Source: Nitrospinaceae bacterium
GTDB taxonomy: Bacteria > UBA8248
NCBI GenBank assembly: GCA_018669005.1
Contig: JABJAL010000051.1
Span: 1 to 58,361, forward strand
DNA length: 58,361 nt
Direction of reading: 5' to 3'
The translations under genes and the position numbers were made by a program. Below, one piece after another: positions 26,652-36,303 of this stretch; the first letter of the stretch is position 1, and every line of letters starts with the position of its first letter. The notes under the pieces were generated by a model, which was not told where the DNA came from, ran no database searches, and saw nothing but the letters and a program-made list of their open reading frames with translations.

Positions 26652-27614
26652 TTAAGCGTCCTCGGTGACAATATTCGTGGGCTTGCCATTCAAAAAAGCC
26701 TCAATATTGTCCACCGAAATGCGCAGCTGCGTGGCCCTGGCATCGAGCGTGTTCGCTGCCGAGTGGGCGCTTATTATCGCGTTGTCGAGCGAGCGGAAAG
26801 GAGAATCTGCCGGAAGCGGCTCCTCGGGCTCGAACACATCGAGGCCCGCCCCCGCGATGCGCCCCTCGCGCAAGGTGTCGAGCAAAGCATCCATATCAAC
26901 CAGCGCCGCGCGCGAGGTGTTGACCAAAAAGGCGCCGGGCCGCATTTGCGCAAGACGCTCTTTTGAAATAAGACCCCGTGTTCCATCGTTCACATGAAGA
27001 TGCAGCGATACAAAATCCGCCGCCATGCACTCATCGAGACTCGCCGCCTCGGCGCCAGCTGTAGCGGCGCGCTCGGGCGTCATGTTTTTTGACCAGACGA
27101 TCACCCGCATCCCAAAGCCCTGGGCCATCTTCACCATTTTCTCGCCGATATAGCCAAATCCCAAGAGTGATAGCGTCTTGCCCTCAACCTGAATCCCCGT
27201 CCGACGCTTCCACTCCCCTGCCCGCATCTCGGGCCCCACAATGTGCATCTGCTTTGCGAGCGCAAGGATGAACATCATCGTGTGCTCGGCAACCGAGGTG
27301 CTGCTTGAGCCCGGGGTAATCGAAACCACAGCGTTTTTTGCATTTGCCCGCTTCATATCCACCATCCGAGGGCGGGTCCCCATGATCGAGATCATCTTGA
27401 GACGGGGCATACGGTCGAGAAGATCAGTGCCCTTGAAATCAGTAGAAAACCGGGTCGTTAAAATAATTTCGGCATCCGCGAGTCGCTCGGCCATCTCATC
27501 CCCGCTCGCAGGCCTATCGGTATGATGCGCCACCTTGCCCAACGTATTAAGCCGCTCCAAATCGCCCGTGCCGCTGAAAAGCTCTGAATAATCGTCGGGA
27601 AGAACTATTTTCAT
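26652..27614 (-). CDS. D-2-hydroxyacid dehydrogenase (NAD-dependent)
   Basis: This 320-residue protein is a member of the phosphoglycerate/formate/D-lactate dehydrogenase family. The NAD-binding segment is SLLGFGYIGEKMVKMAQGFG. The active-site Arg is in LVNTSRAALVD, the Glu in GAGLDVFEPEEP, and the catalytic His in ISAHSAANT. It lacks the C-terminal ACT or ASB domain of biosynthetic SerA, so it is more likely a hydroxypyruvate/glyoxylate or D-2-hydroxyacid reductase than the serine-pathway enzyme. The start is ATG at 27614, with a weak purine stretch upstream. It is convergent with the ThDP enzyme gene. Confidence 0.9.
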   Translation of the reverse strand: MKIVLPDDYSELFSGTGDLERLNTLGKVAHHTDRPASGDEMAERLADAEIILTTRFSTDFKGTDLLDRMPRLKMISIMGTRPRMVDMKRANAKNAVVSITPGSSSTSVAEHTMMFILALAKQMHIVGPEMRAGEWKRRTGIQVEGKTLSLLGFGYIGEKMVKMAQGFGMRVIVWSKNMTPERAATAGAEAASLDECMAADFVSLHLHVNDGTRGLISKERLAQMRPGAFLVNTSRAALVDMDALLDTLREGRIAGAGLDVFEPEEPLPADSPFRSLDNAIISAHSAANTLDARATQLRISVDNIEAFLNGKPTNIVTEDA

Positions 27615-27691
27615 TCAAATATCTCTCAAAACATGAAACCCAGTATTAATGATTGATGAACGTAAATTCAGAACTTCGGGAAAGCCAACAC

Positions 27692-27702
27692 GGGGGGGGG
27701 GG
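27692..27702. repeat. Run of eleven Gs
   Basis: A homopolymer of eleven Gs lies just beyond the lepB stop codon, in non-coding DNA. Such tracts vary in length by slippage or sequencing error. It does not affect a recognised coding frame. Confidence 0.8.
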
Positions 27703-27712
27703 CGTTCCGCGT

Positions 27713-28444
27713 TTATTTAATCCAGCTACCGAGGCGGCTCCAGCGAACACTGCCCGCCGGACTATTCCAGGACCAGTAAATCAAAAACGCGTTGCCTCGA
27801 ATTTTCGAATCCCAGCAAGCGGCTTTCCATAGCCCACAGGGGAAGGGAATATCCCAGGAATAATCCGAAAAGCGCAGGCGCATGTGGTCGAGCTGCACGC
27901 CCGACTTCAAAAAACCCCAGTAGCGGCTGTCCTGGCTGTTATTGCGGTTATCACCCATAACGAGGTAACTCCCGGCAGGCACCCGGTAGGGCAATTTTTC
28001 ACTCGGAGGCCCAGCCGCCACCCCGTCCGGGTTCTTGAATACGGCATAGGGCTCTTTGAGCGACTGGCAGCGCCCTATCAGCTCGGGCGTCTTGCAGTTT
28101 ACATAAACCCGTTTTCCCCGAACCAGCACCACATCGCCCGGAAGGCCTATCACCCGCTTGATGAAATCGCGACGCTCATCTCTTGGAAAGCGAAAAACGA
28201 CAACATCCCCGCGCGCCACATCGCGAAACCAGTAGGAAAACTTACTCACCAAAATGTGATCGCCGACGAGGAGCGTCTCCTCCATCGAGCCTGATGGAAT
28301 TTTAAAGGCCTGAACAACGAAGGAGCGCACGAACAGCGCAAGGGCAAGCGCAACGAGAATCGCCTCGGCGTATTCGCGGAACGTGGATTTTTCTTTTCTT
28401 TTGTAATTGGTTTGGTCGTCCGATGCGGCCGTGCTATCGCTCAT
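27713..28444 (-). CDS. lepB: Signal peptidase I
   Basis: This membrane serine-lysine protease cleaves signal peptides from exported proteins on the periplasmic face. The 243-residue protein has one N-terminal membrane segment ([17 protein letters not shown]). The nucleophile Ser is in [10 protein letters not shown], the general-base Lys in [11 protein letters not shown], and box E is [14 protein letters not shown]. The start is ATG at 28444, overlapping the lepA stop by four bases (ATGA), the classical lepA-lepB pair. No abnormality was seen. Confidence 0.97.
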   Translation of the reverse strand: MSDSTAASDDQTNYKRKEKSTFREYAEAILVALALALFVRSFVVQAFKIPSGSMEETLLVGDHILVSKFSYWFRDVARGDVVVFRFPRDERRDFIKRVIGLPGDVVLVRGKRVYVNCKTPELIGRCQSLKEPYAVFKNPDGVAAGPPSEKLPYRVPAGSYLVMGDNRNNSQDSRYWGFLKSGVQLDHMRLRFSDYSWDIPFPCGLWKAACWDSKIRGNAFLIYWSWNSPAGSVRWSRLGSWIK

Positions 28445-30249
28445 GAGCCCTCCTTACTCACTTCGAGGACGGCCATGAACGCCTCCTGTGGTACCTCGAC
28501 GGTGCCAATATTTTTCATTCTCTTCTTACCCTCTTTTTGCTTTTCTAACAATTTTCTTTTTCGAGTAATGTCGCCGCCGTAGCACTTGGCCGTCACGTCC
28601 TTGCGCAATGCCTTGATCGTTTCGCGGGCAATGACCCGGTTGCCGATCGCCGCCTGTATAATGACCTCAAACATTTGGCGAGGTATCAGGCGCCTCATCC
28701 GGTCGGTGAGGGCTCGCCCCTGATAGTAGGCTTTATCTTTGTGAATAATCGAGGAGAAGGCGTCCACGGGCTGCTCGTTTAATAAAATGTCGAGTTTCAC
28801 CACATCCGAGGGCCTAAATTCGAGATGCTCATAGTCGAAACTCGCATAGCCCCGGGTAATAGATTTAAGCTTGTCATAGAAGTCAAAGAGAATTTCGCTA
28901 AACGGCAACTCGTAGATGAACTCAGCCGTCTGGGTATCGAGATACTTCATCGTCCGCTGGGTGCCCCGCTTCTCCTGGCAAAGCTTCATCACCGCACCGA
29001 TGTACTCAGAGGGGACGAGCACCGTGCCCAGGATATAAGGCTCCTCGATATGATCAACACGGGAAAGATCCGGCAGCTTGGCCGGGCTTTCGATATCGAG
29101 CGTGTTCCCGTCGCTCAAAATTACGCGATAGACAACCGTGGGCGCGGTGAAGATCAGCGTTAGGCCATACTCGCGCTCAAGCCGCTCCCGAATGATGTCC
29201 ATGTGGAGTAGTCCGAGAAAACCGCAACGGAACCCGAAGCCCAACGCACCTGAGGTCTCGGGCTCGAAGGTGAAAGCCGAATCGTTCATCTGGAGCTTGT
29301 CGAGCGCGGCGCGCAGATTCTCAAAATCCCCGCTGTCCGAAGCATAGAGACCGCTGTAGACCATCGCCTGGGGCTCCTTGAAGCCCGGTATCGGCTCAAG
29401 AGCTGGCTGGGTGAGGGAAGTCACCGTATCGCCCACTTTCGTATCCGTCACCTCGCGGATGGCACCCGTCAAAATCCCCACCTCGCCCGGCCCCAGAGTT
29501 TTTACCTCTGCGGAATGGGGCAAGAACACACCAATACTGAGTACCGGGCATTCCGCGCCTGAGGACATGAACCGGATGCGATCCCCCTTGTTGATGGTCC
29601 CCTCGAACACGCGCACCAAGGGAACCGCCCCTTGAAACGAGTCGAACCACGAATCGATAATGAGCGCCCTTGGCGGGGCCGCCGGGTCGCCAGTCGGAGG
29701 CGGAATTCGCTCGACGATAGCCTCAAGGAGCTCCGGCACACCTACTCCCTCTTTGGCGCTCACGGCCAAGCATTCTGAGCCGTCAATGCCAAGCACTTCT
29801 TCAATCTGGGAAATTACGCGGTCGGCATCGGCCGAGGGTAGATCGATCTTGTTGATGACGGGAATGATGGCCAGATCCTGCTCAAGCGCCAGATAGGCGT
29901 TCGCCAGCGTCTGGGCCTGGATGCCCTGGGTGGCGTCCACCACCAAAAGGGCGCCCTCGCAGGCCTTGAGGCTCCGGGACACTTCATAGTGAAAATCGAC
30001 GTGTCCCGGTGTATCGATAAGGTTGAAGACGAAGTCATCGCCCGAGGCTGCGCGGTAGTTGAGGCGCACACTTGCCGCCTTAATGGTGATCCCGCGCTCT
30101 TGTTCAAGATCCATCGAATCGAGCACCTGGGCGGACATCTCTCGATCTGAAAGTGCACCGGTGATCTCTAAAATCCGGTCGGCAAGCGTGGATTTGCCGT
30201 GATCGATATGCGCGATGATAGAAAAATTACGGATATTCTCAGAATTCAC
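28441..30249 (-). CDS. lepA: Elongation factor 4
   Basis: This translational GTPase back-translocates or remodels stalled ribosomes. The 602-residue protein begins [20 protein letters not shown] (G1), then has DTPGHVDF (G3) and NKIDLPSAD (G4). EF-G-like domains II and III follow, then the LepA-specific C-terminal domain with [21 protein letters not shown]. Length matches the family (about 600). It is the first gene of the lepA-lepB operon. Confidence 0.98.
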   Translation of the reverse strand: MNSENIRNFSIIAHIDHGKSTLADRILEITGALSDREMSAQVLDSMDLEQERGITIKAASVRLNYRAASGDDFVFNLIDTPGHVDFHYEVSRSLKACEGALLVVDATQGIQAQTLANAYLALEQDLAIIPVINKIDLPSADADRVISQIEEVLGIDGSECLAVSAKEGVGVPELLEAIVERIPPPTGDPAAPPRALIIDSWFDSFQGAVPLVRVFEGTINKGDRIRFMSSGAECPVLSIGVFLPHSAEVKTLGPGEVGILTGAIREVTDTKVGDTVTSLTQPALEPIPGFKEPQAMVYSGLYASDSGDFENLRAALDKLQMNDSAFTFEPETSGALGFGFRCGFLGLLHMDIIRERLEREYGLTLIFTAPTVVYRVILSDGNTLDIESPAKLPDLSRVDHIEEPYILGTVLVPSEYIGAVMKLCQEKRGTQRTMKYLDTQTAEFIYELPFSEILFDFYDKLKSITRGYASFDYEHLEFRPSDVVKLDILLNEQPVDAFSSIIHKDKAYYQGRALTDRMRRLIPRQMFEVIIQAAIGNRVIARETIKALRKDVTAKCYGGDITRKRKLLEKQKEGKKRMKNIGTVEVPQEAFMAVLEVSKEGS

Positions 30250-30572
30250 GGCTGGTTCGTATTCCTCGTTATAATGGCAACAGATCCTTTGGCGGAAAAC
30301 GTTTCAATGGGCCGGAGAGCGGTTTCACCCCACCGCGCTAGCGCCTACCCTATAGCAAGGGAGCCATGCAGGGTCAAGAATCCGAACCCATCTCGCACGG
30401 CCCCCGAAACGACGCTACTTGCAACTCATTAATTTGAGCCAACCACCCGCCAATGGTAGCATTAAATCGAAGGTGGCACATGAAGCTCCTTTCGATAAAC
30501 CTTTCAATTTTGGGCTTAACAGGACATCCGGCGAATATGAGAAAAATCAGGGCCTCACGCGAATGGAAATCC
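30250..30572. other. Divergent intergenic region lepA / HtrA pair
   Basis: About 320 bases separate lepA from the first HtrA-like protease and should carry both promoters. An in-frame extension of the protease gene back to 30453 exists but has no signal-peptide character. No confident promoter pair was assigned. Confidence 0.35.
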
Positions 30573-31955
30573 ATGGTTAATCGTTTGGCGCTAGCCCTAT
30601 CCGCCGCCCTCCTCGCTGCACAGGCCACTACCGTCCTCGCCGCGCCTGGCGCAGTATTTGGGGACAGAACGTTCATTGAGGCCGTAAAGCGCATTCGCCC
30701 GTCGGTCGTCCACATTAGGGTGACCCTCCGCCAGTCCTCATCCAAAGGGCTGATGGATATTTTCGACCGCGGAAAATCGCCGTCTTTCGATTTCGGCTCC
30801 CCCTCTGCCAGCGCGCAAACAAGCGTCGGGGCCGGCGTAATTATATCCAAGGACGGCTACATCCTCACGAATCAGCATATTGTTAAAAATGCTGAAGAAA
30901 TTCGCGTCAAGCTTCACAGCGGCGAGGAGTTTACTGCCAAGCTCAATGGCGTGGACAAGAAAACCGATCTCGCCCTTCTCAAGATACCGGCAAAAGCAAA
31001 ACTCACCCCCGCCAAACTCGGCAACTCGGACGCTGTCGAGGTTGGCGAATGGGTATTGGCCGTAGGCAGCCCCTTTGGCCTTTCGCACTCTGCCTCGGTC
31101 GGCATTATCAGCGCCAAGGGCCGCGATCTTCGCCAGGGCCCCTATGACAGCTACATTCAAACCGACGCCGCGATTAACCCGGGCAATTCGGGTGGCCCAC
31201 TGGCCAACAGCCGAGGCGAGGTGATCGGCATCAACACAATAATTTACACGCGCGGCCTTGCAAGCAAAAATCAAGGTGTGGGCTTCGCCGTTCCCATCAA
31301 TCAGGCCAAGCCCGTGATTGATGACTTGCGCCACAAGGGCTACCCGATACGCGGAAGGCTCGGCATTTCGATCAATGCGGTGCCCTCGAAGATGGGCAAA
31401 AAGCTTGGCCTTGCAAGACTTGAGGGGGCCAGACTCGCCACAGTCATCCGGGGCGGCCCGGCCGACAAGGCGGGCCTTGAGCGCGGGGACGTCGTCATCG
31501 AATTCGACGGCAAGCGGGTCATCACCTGGCAGACCCTTCCCCGCGTCGTGGCGCGAGCGCGGCCCGGGGCCGAGGCAGAAGTGAAATTCTACCGAGGCGA
31601 GGCACTCCAATCCGTACGCGTTCGAATCGGCAGCCGCTCGGAGCGCCCCGAGAAAACGCGCGCACAGATCAGCAATATTCTGGGCCTCGAAATCAAAGAA
31701 ATCACCCCACGCCTCGCCAGCCGGTTCGCCCTCAAGTTGGAAAGCGGTCTGATCGTCGTGGCCGTGAAATCCAGAGGACCAGCAGAGCGCGGCGGCATCC
31801 GTGCGGGCGATGAGGTCGTTGAAATTAATCACACCACCGTTAAAACGGTTTCTGAATTCAGAAAAATCTTGCGCAGCCTTGAGGGAGAAGATTCGGCGCT
31901 TTTACTCCTCCGCCGCCGAGGTTCTAATCTTTACGCCGCCATCAGGTTCCGCTAA
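30573..31955 (+). CDS. Periplasmic HtrA/DegP-like serine protease (first tandem copy)
   Basis: This S1C protease of about 460 residues is predicted to be periplasmic, with a signal peptide MVNRLALALSAALLAA...VLAAPG. The catalytic triad is His in LTNQHIVKN, Asp in KKTDLALLKI, and Ser in NPGNSGGPL. Two PDZ domains follow (GPADKAGLERGDVVIEFDG and GPAERGGIRAGDEVVEINH). The start at 30573 was chosen to put the signal peptide at the N-terminus; ATGs at 30453 and 30537 are in frame. Its stop overlaps the start of the second protease gene (TAATG), so the two are translationally coupled. Likely roles are quality control of exported proteins and stress protection. Confidence 0.9.
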   Translation: MVNRLALALSAALLAAQATTVLAAPGAVFGDRTFIEAVKRIRPSVVHIRVTLRQSSSKGLMDIFDRGKSPSFDFGSPSASAQTSVGAGVIISKDGYILTNQHIVKNAEEIRVKLHSGEEFTAKLNGVDKKTDLALLKIPAKAKLTPAKLGNSDAVEVGEWVLAVGSPFGLSHSASVGIISAKGRDLRQGPYDSYIQTDAAINPGNSGGPLANSRGEVIGINTIIYTRGLASKNQGVGFAVPINQAKPVIDDLRHKGYPIRGRLGISINAVPSKMGKKLGLARLEGARLATVIRGGPADKAGLERGDVVIEFDGKRVITWQTLPRVVARARPGAEAEVKFYRGEALQSVRVRIGSRSERPEKTRAQISNILGLEIKEITPRLASRFALKLESGLIVVAVKSRGPAERGGIRAGDEVVEINHTTVKTVSEFRKILRSLEGEDSALLLLRRRGSNLYAAIRFR

Positions 31956-33382
31956 TGAAAATCGCCTTCCAAACATCTCACAAAAAACCCTGGCGCCTTG
32001 GCGTGGCGGTTTTGCTCCTTGCCGCTTTCATCCCCGCCTCCGCGCTGGCGGCACCCTCGCTCGCCCGGCGCGACAGAAAAGGGCGCCGCACCCCCGTCGT
32101 CGTCGCTTTCCAGCGCGCCGCCCCTGCCGTCGTCAACATCTCGACCCTTCAGGTGCGCCGCCGGTCAAATCCATTTTCCCAGATGCAAAACCCGTTGGCG
32201 GACCAGTTCTTCCGAAATTTTTTCCAGGGCGGCATCCGGCGCAGACGCGAGCAGAGCCTGGGCTCGGGCGTTATCATCCGGGCCGACGGCTATATCCTCA
32301 CCAATGAGCATGTTATCTCTCAGGCAACCCAAATCAGGGTGCAGCTCGCGGGCGACAAGATTTACTCGGCACGCACCATCGGCTCGGACCCAGTCAATGA
32401 TCTGGCCATCATCAAAATCGAGGCCGACGCGCCCCTGCCCCACCTACCAATGGGCAATTCCGAGGATTTAATGATTGGCGAGTCGGTTATCGCCATCGGC
32501 AATCCCTTCGGGCTCCAACATACCGTTACAACCGGAGTGGTGAGTGCCCTGGGCCGCTCGCTCCTCGAAGGGGGAAAGGCCCAGGGGCGCAATCCTTCTG
32601 ACTTCATCCAGACCGACGCCTCGATCAATCCTGGCAACTCGGGGGGCCCGCTGCTCAACATTTTCGGCGAGCTAATCGGCATCAACACCGCGATTTTCTC
32701 AAAAGCCCAGGGCATAGGCTTTGCCATTCCGATCAACCGCGCCCGCCGAATCGTGAACGACCTGATTCATTTCGGAAAAGTCAGAAAAGCATGGGTGGGT
32801 ATCGTGCTCCAAAACCTCACCCCCCGCCTCGCAACCCGGCTCGGCTATAAATCCGGCAGCGGCACCGTCGCCGCCCAGGTGCTCGGCAAGAGTCCAGCGG
32901 CCAGGGCCGGTATTCAACGGGGCGACATCCTGGTTGAATTTGGCGGCAAGCGAATCGCCTCACGCGAGGACTACCTCAACGAGCTTGCCGGCTATACGGT
33001 TGATTCCAACGTAGGGGTTCGCATCTGGCGGAAAGGAAAAATCCTCAAGAAAAAAGTTCGCCTCTCCTCGATTCCCATTGCGCTGGCAGACGCCATTGCC
33101 CAGAACTGGCTCGGCATCCGCGCTGCCTCGATTGACGAGAGAAGCATTCGCCACTACAACCTGCGCACCCGCAAAGGAGTCGTAGTCACTTCCGTGGTGA
33201 ACGGCGGGGCATCCGATTCAATAGGCATTCGAACAGGCGATGTCATTCGTCAGGTGAACGGACGGGAAATAAACAATGTCGAAACTTTCAGGGAAATGGT
33301 GGTGCGCGCAAGAGAGTTTCCGCGCGTTCAACTTATCGTCCAGCGAAAAAACGAGGGCTACAACGTCACGATAGAACCCTGA
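31955..33382 (+). CDS. Periplasmic HtrA/DegP-like serine protease (second tandem copy)
   Basis: This second S1C protease is 475 residues and has a signal peptide (VAVLLLAAFIPASALAAP). The triad is His in LTNEHVISQ, Asp in PVNDLAIIKI, and Ser in NPGNSGGPLLN. Two PDZ domains follow (SPAARAGIQRGDILVEFGG, GASDSIGIRTGDVIRQVNG). After the signal peptide it carries a basic RRDRKGRR segment absent from the first copy. The two copies have clearly diverged, so the duplication is old. Together they could form homo- or hetero-oligomers. It is convergent with dgt, only five bases away. Confidence 0.93.
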   Translation: MKIAFQTSHKKPWRLGVAVLLLAAFIPASALAAPSLARRDRKGRRTPVVVAFQRAAPAVVNISTLQVRRRSNPFSQMQNPLADQFFRNFFQGGIRRRREQSLGSGVIIRADGYILTNEHVISQATQIRVQLAGDKIYSARTIGSDPVNDLAIIKIEADAPLPHLPMGNSEDLMIGESVIAIGNPFGLQHTVTTGVVSALGRSLLEGGKAQGRNPSDFIQTDASINPGNSGGPLLNIFGELIGINTAIFSKAQGIGFAIPINRARRIVNDLIHFGKVRKAWVGIVLQNLTPRLATRLGYKSGSGTVAAQVLGKSPAARAGIQRGDILVEFGGKRIASREDYLNELAGYTVDSNVGVRIWRKGKILKKKVRLSSIPIALADAIAQNWLGIRAASIDERSIRHYNLRTRKGVVVTSVVNGGASDSIGIRTGDVIRQVNGREINNVETFREMVVRAREFPRVQLIVQRKNEGYNVTIEP

Positions 33383-33387
33383 GCCTC

Positions 33388-34530
33388 CTACCCCGCAATG
33401 AGCCGATCGCGCTGCTCGACGATGAAACGATCCGTCATCCCTGAAATGTAATCGCACACCATGCGGGGGCGCCCGTCTATTTTCTCTCGGCGCGCAACGT
33501 GCTCTGGCAGGAGGTCGGGGTTTTCGATATAGGCCTCGAACAGGGCGGTGATCGTTCTGCGCGCCTCCTCTCCAAGATGCACGACACGCTCGTTGCGATA
33601 CATGCGGCGCATCAAAAAAGCCTTAAGCTCAAGATTTCGCCTCGACATCTCCTCGCTAAAGGACGCCACGCCGTGTCCCCGCAAGCGCACATCGGCAAGA
33701 TCTCGAAGACTCAGCGCCTTGATGCGCTCCCTGGCGGACTCGATCAAATCATTCACCTGAGCGTTGACGATTCGGCGTATGGTCTCATGGCGTATGGCGT
33801 CCGCCTCGGCAGTGGGATACGCAGAGCGTGCCGCCTCGTAGTGCTCGGCCCATAGCGAGGCTTCCATTGCATCCTCCTCGCTAAAAAGCTCCGAGCGCAT
33901 CGCATCATCGAGATCGTGATTGTTGTAGGCGATCTCGTCGGCCACATCGACAGCCTGGGCCTCAAGGCTGAGTGCAATCTCGTTGCTCAACCCCTCGGGC
34001 ATCGGCCCGGTGTAGGCCGGCATGTGCTTGATGATTCCCTCGCGCGTCTCCCAGGTAAGGTTGAGCCCCGGAAAACCGGGGTAGCGCCTCTCCATAACCT
34101 CGACGATGCGTAGCGCCTGCAGGTTATGCTCGAAGCCGCCACTGTCCACCATGAGATCGTCGAGAACTTTTTCTCCGGCGTGGCCAAACGGCGGGTGTCC
34201 CAGATCGTGCGCCAACGCAACGGCCTCGGCCAGCTCCTCGTTGAGAGAAAGGGCCCGGGCTATCGAGCGCGCAATTTGGCCAACCTCTATGGTGTGCGTC
34301 AGGCGGGTGCGGTAGTGATCGCCCTCGTGGTTGACGAAAACTTGTGTCTTGTATTCCAGGCGCCGAAAGGCGGTGGTGTGGATGATTCGATCGCGGTCGC
34401 GCTGGAAGGCGGGGCGAAGCGAGTGCTCAGGTTCGGGGTGTGCGCGGCCCAGCGAGGCGGCGCTGTGGGCCGCATAGGGGGCAAGAAGCGCGAGCTCTCT
34501 ATTCTCCAAATCGCTTCTTATGGCATCCAT
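33388..34530 (-). CDS. dgt: dGTP triphosphohydrolase-like HD protein
   Basis: This is an HD-domain phosphohydrolase of 380 residues, the length of short deoxynucleoside triphosphate triphosphohydrolases. It begins with RPAFQRDRDRIIHTTAFRRLEYKTQVF and has RLTHTIEVGQIARSIARAL. The metal-binding His-Asp is in AVALAHDLGHPPFGHAGE. A final helical part follows. It hydrolyses dNTPs to nucleoside and tripolyphosphate, limiting dNTP pools. It is the last gene of a minus-strand run with a DNA glycosylase and an ABC exporter; the link with DNA maintenance is plausible. Confidence 0.95.
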   Translation of the reverse strand: MDAIRSDLENRELALLAPYAAHSAASLGRAHPEPEHSLRPAFQRDRDRIIHTTAFRRLEYKTQVFVNHEGDHYRTRLTHTIEVGQIARSIARALSLNEELAEAVALAHDLGHPPFGHAGEKVLDDLMVDSGGFEHNLQALRIVEVMERRYPGFPGLNLTWETREGIIKHMPAYTGPMPEGLSNEIALSLEAQAVDVADEIAYNNHDLDDAMRSELFSEEDAMEASLWAEHYEAARSAYPTAEADAIRHETIRRIVNAQVNDLIESARERIKALSLRDLADVRLRGHGVASFSEEMSRRNLELKAFLMRRMYRNERVVHLGEEARRTITALFEAYIENPDLLPEHVARREKIDGRPRMVCDYISGMTDRFIVEQRDRLIAG

Positions 34531-34571
34531 CTGCCCGGCACTCCCTTTGAAAAAATTACTGGGGCGGCCCG

Positions 34572-35522
34572 CTAGCGCCCCTTAGCCCCCGAAGGTATAC
34601 CCGCCCGCCAGGCGGCAAACAAGTAGGCACTCGCCAGCGCCCCCCAGGGCGCCCAGTGTTTCGTGGCCTCCCTGGCCCGTGTTTCGTCCACACGCTCAAG
34701 ATCAAAGCAGTAGCGCGCCACCACTTTTTGAACTCCCAGATCGCCCGCCGCAAGCGCCTCGATGCGCCCAAGCGAGCGGTAGAGCGCCTGCTCTGCGGTC
34801 CAGCGACCCACCCCGCGAAGCCGCGTGAGCCGCTCAACGGCCTCCTCAAGCGGCAACGATCTGTAATCATCACCCTCAAGGCCTCCCTCCGCCGCTGCCT
34901 GCGCCACGCAAATAACGTACTCGGCCTTTCGACCCGAGAACTGCATCCCTCTGAGGGTCGCGAGTCGCGCCCGGGCCAGCCGCTCGGGATGCGGGAATGC
35001 ATAGTGCACCTTACCGCCCAGAGTGAGTTTCTCGCCCCAGCGCTTCACCATCCGCGCCCGGGTGCGCCCGCCGAAGGTGAGATTCACCTGCTGAGTCGTA
35101 ATCGCGGTGACGAGGCCCTCGAGAAGTGTCAGATAGCGAACCGGCCGCAGCCCCCGAAACTCGTTGACAATAGGGGCAAGCACACTATCCCGGCGAGCCA
35201 TGGCATAGAAGGGCTCAAGATCCAGATCAAGGGCAAACAGGTGGCGCAGCGCTGCCTCGCCTGCCGTCGCCGTTTTCTTTGTAATCCTACCAAGCGTGCA
35301 AAGCGTCATCTCGACTTCGCCGCCCTCGCCCACCTCCCTTGCCTCGATAAGCGCAAGACCCCCACCGACTTTACCTTCCGCACCACCTGTTTCAATAACC
35401 CGGCGAAAGACCTCGCCGTCATAGCGATTCACCAACTCCTCATCGGAGTGTTGGTAGCGGATGAGGCTTTCGTGAAAGAGAAACCCGCCCTCGGGCTTGA
35501 TGATGGCTTTGAGGACTCCCAC
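34572..35522 (-). CDS. HhH-GPD family DNA glycosylase (AlkA/OGG-like)
   Basis: This base-excision-repair glycosylase is 316 residues. The N-terminal beta-rich half (GGFLFHESLIRYQH) is followed by a helical half with EGLVTAITTQQVNLTFG. The helix-hairpin-helix is in RLTRLRGVGRWTAEQAL, and the catalytic Asp in LAAGDLGVQKV matches the AlkA-type position, with no catalytic Lys in the hairpin. It is therefore more likely a monofunctional alkyl-base glycosylase than a lyase such as OGG1. The start is GTG at 35522, just after the permease stop. Confidence 0.87.
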   Translation of the reverse strand: MGVLKAIIKPEGGFLFHESLIRYQHSDEELVNRYDGEVFRRVIETGGAEGKVGGGLALIEAREVGEGGEVEMTLCTLGRITKKTATAGEAALRHLFALDLDLEPFYAMARRDSVLAPIVNEFRGLRPVRYLTLLEGLVTAITTQQVNLTFGGRTRARMVKRWGEKLTLGGKVHYAFPHPERLARARLATLRGMQFSGRKAEYVICVAQAAAEGGLEGDDYRSLPLEEAVERLTRLRGVGRWTAEQALYRSLGRIEALAAGDLGVQKVVARYCFDLERVDETRAREATKHWAPWGALASAYLFAAWRAGIPSGAKGR

Positions 35523-35526
35523 CGCG

Positions 35527-36303
35527 TCAGTCCACCATCCGGCGGCTTACCGAAATCAAGGCGAGCATCATGAAAACCAGCGTGCATGCGACCAGGACGA
35601 AAGAATGCCAGACGAATGATTCCACCTCGCCAAAGATGATCAGCCCACGCACGATCTTGACGGCGTGGGTAAGGGGAAGCATCTGAGAGAAGGTGCGCAT
35701 CCAAACGGGCAAGCCTTTGAGCGGGAAAAAAGTTTCGGCGAAAAAGAACATCGGCATGACGATGAGCGAGAAATGGAAACTAAAAAACGAAAAACTCGGC
35801 GCCAGGCCCGCCGTGATGAGACCCAGCGAGCCGAACATAAGCCCTACGATGAAAATAACGGGCGGCACCGCCAGCGCCCAAGGCGAGCCGATGAGCCCGA
35901 ATAGGCCGAGCACAATCATCATTAGCGTTGCGCCGATGATCGCACGCGTCCCGCACCAGAGCAGATCCCCCAGGACGATATCGCCCAGCGAGAGCGGGGA
36001 CGACATCATCGCTTCATAGGTTTTTTGGATGCGCATACGATTATAAGCCCCATAGGTCGACTCAAACGTCGAGGTCCACATCGCAATCGAGACGACGAGG
36101 CCGGGGCCGATGAACTGGGCATAGCTCACCCCGCTTATGGAGGGCACAAGCCGCCCGAGCCCGTAACCAAAGGCAAGAAGATAAAGCACATGTTCGCCAA
36201 AGTTTCCCGCCCACTCGGCCAAAAAAAACGAGCGGTACTGGATCAGATGGCGCAGCCAAACCCTGAGCGCCCTTTGGCTAGGAAGATTGTCGCGGCCAAT
36301 CAT
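35527..36303 (-). CDS. ABC-2 type exporter permease
   Basis: This integral membrane protein of 258 residues has about six hydrophobic segments and is of the ABC-2 (NodJ/DrrB) type. Recognisable parts are EWAGNFGEHVLYLLAFGYGLG at the start and PLKGLPVWMRTFSQMLPLTHAV near the end, the usual ABC2 signature region. It overlaps the ATPase gene stop by four bases. The substrate is unknown; homologues export lipids, polysaccharides or drugs. Confidence 0.9.
   Translation of the reverse strand: MIGRDNLPSQRALRVWLRHLIQYRSFFLAEWAGNFGEHVLYLLAFGYGLGRLVPSISGVSYAQFIGPGLVVSIAMWTSTFESTYGAYNRMRIQKTYEAMMSSPLSLGDIVLGDLLWCGTRAIIGATLMMIVLGLFGLIGSPWALAVPPVIFIVGLMFGSLGLITAGLAPSFSFFSFHFSLIVMPMFFFAETFFPLKGLPVWMRTFSQMLPLTHAVKIVRGLIIFGEVESFVWHSFVLVACTLVFMMLALISVSRRMVD

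Noticed and set aside
30738-31832. Open frame on the minus strand over the first HtrA gene
   Set aside because: It is antisense to a complete catalytic triad and PDZ domains, and has no start signals.
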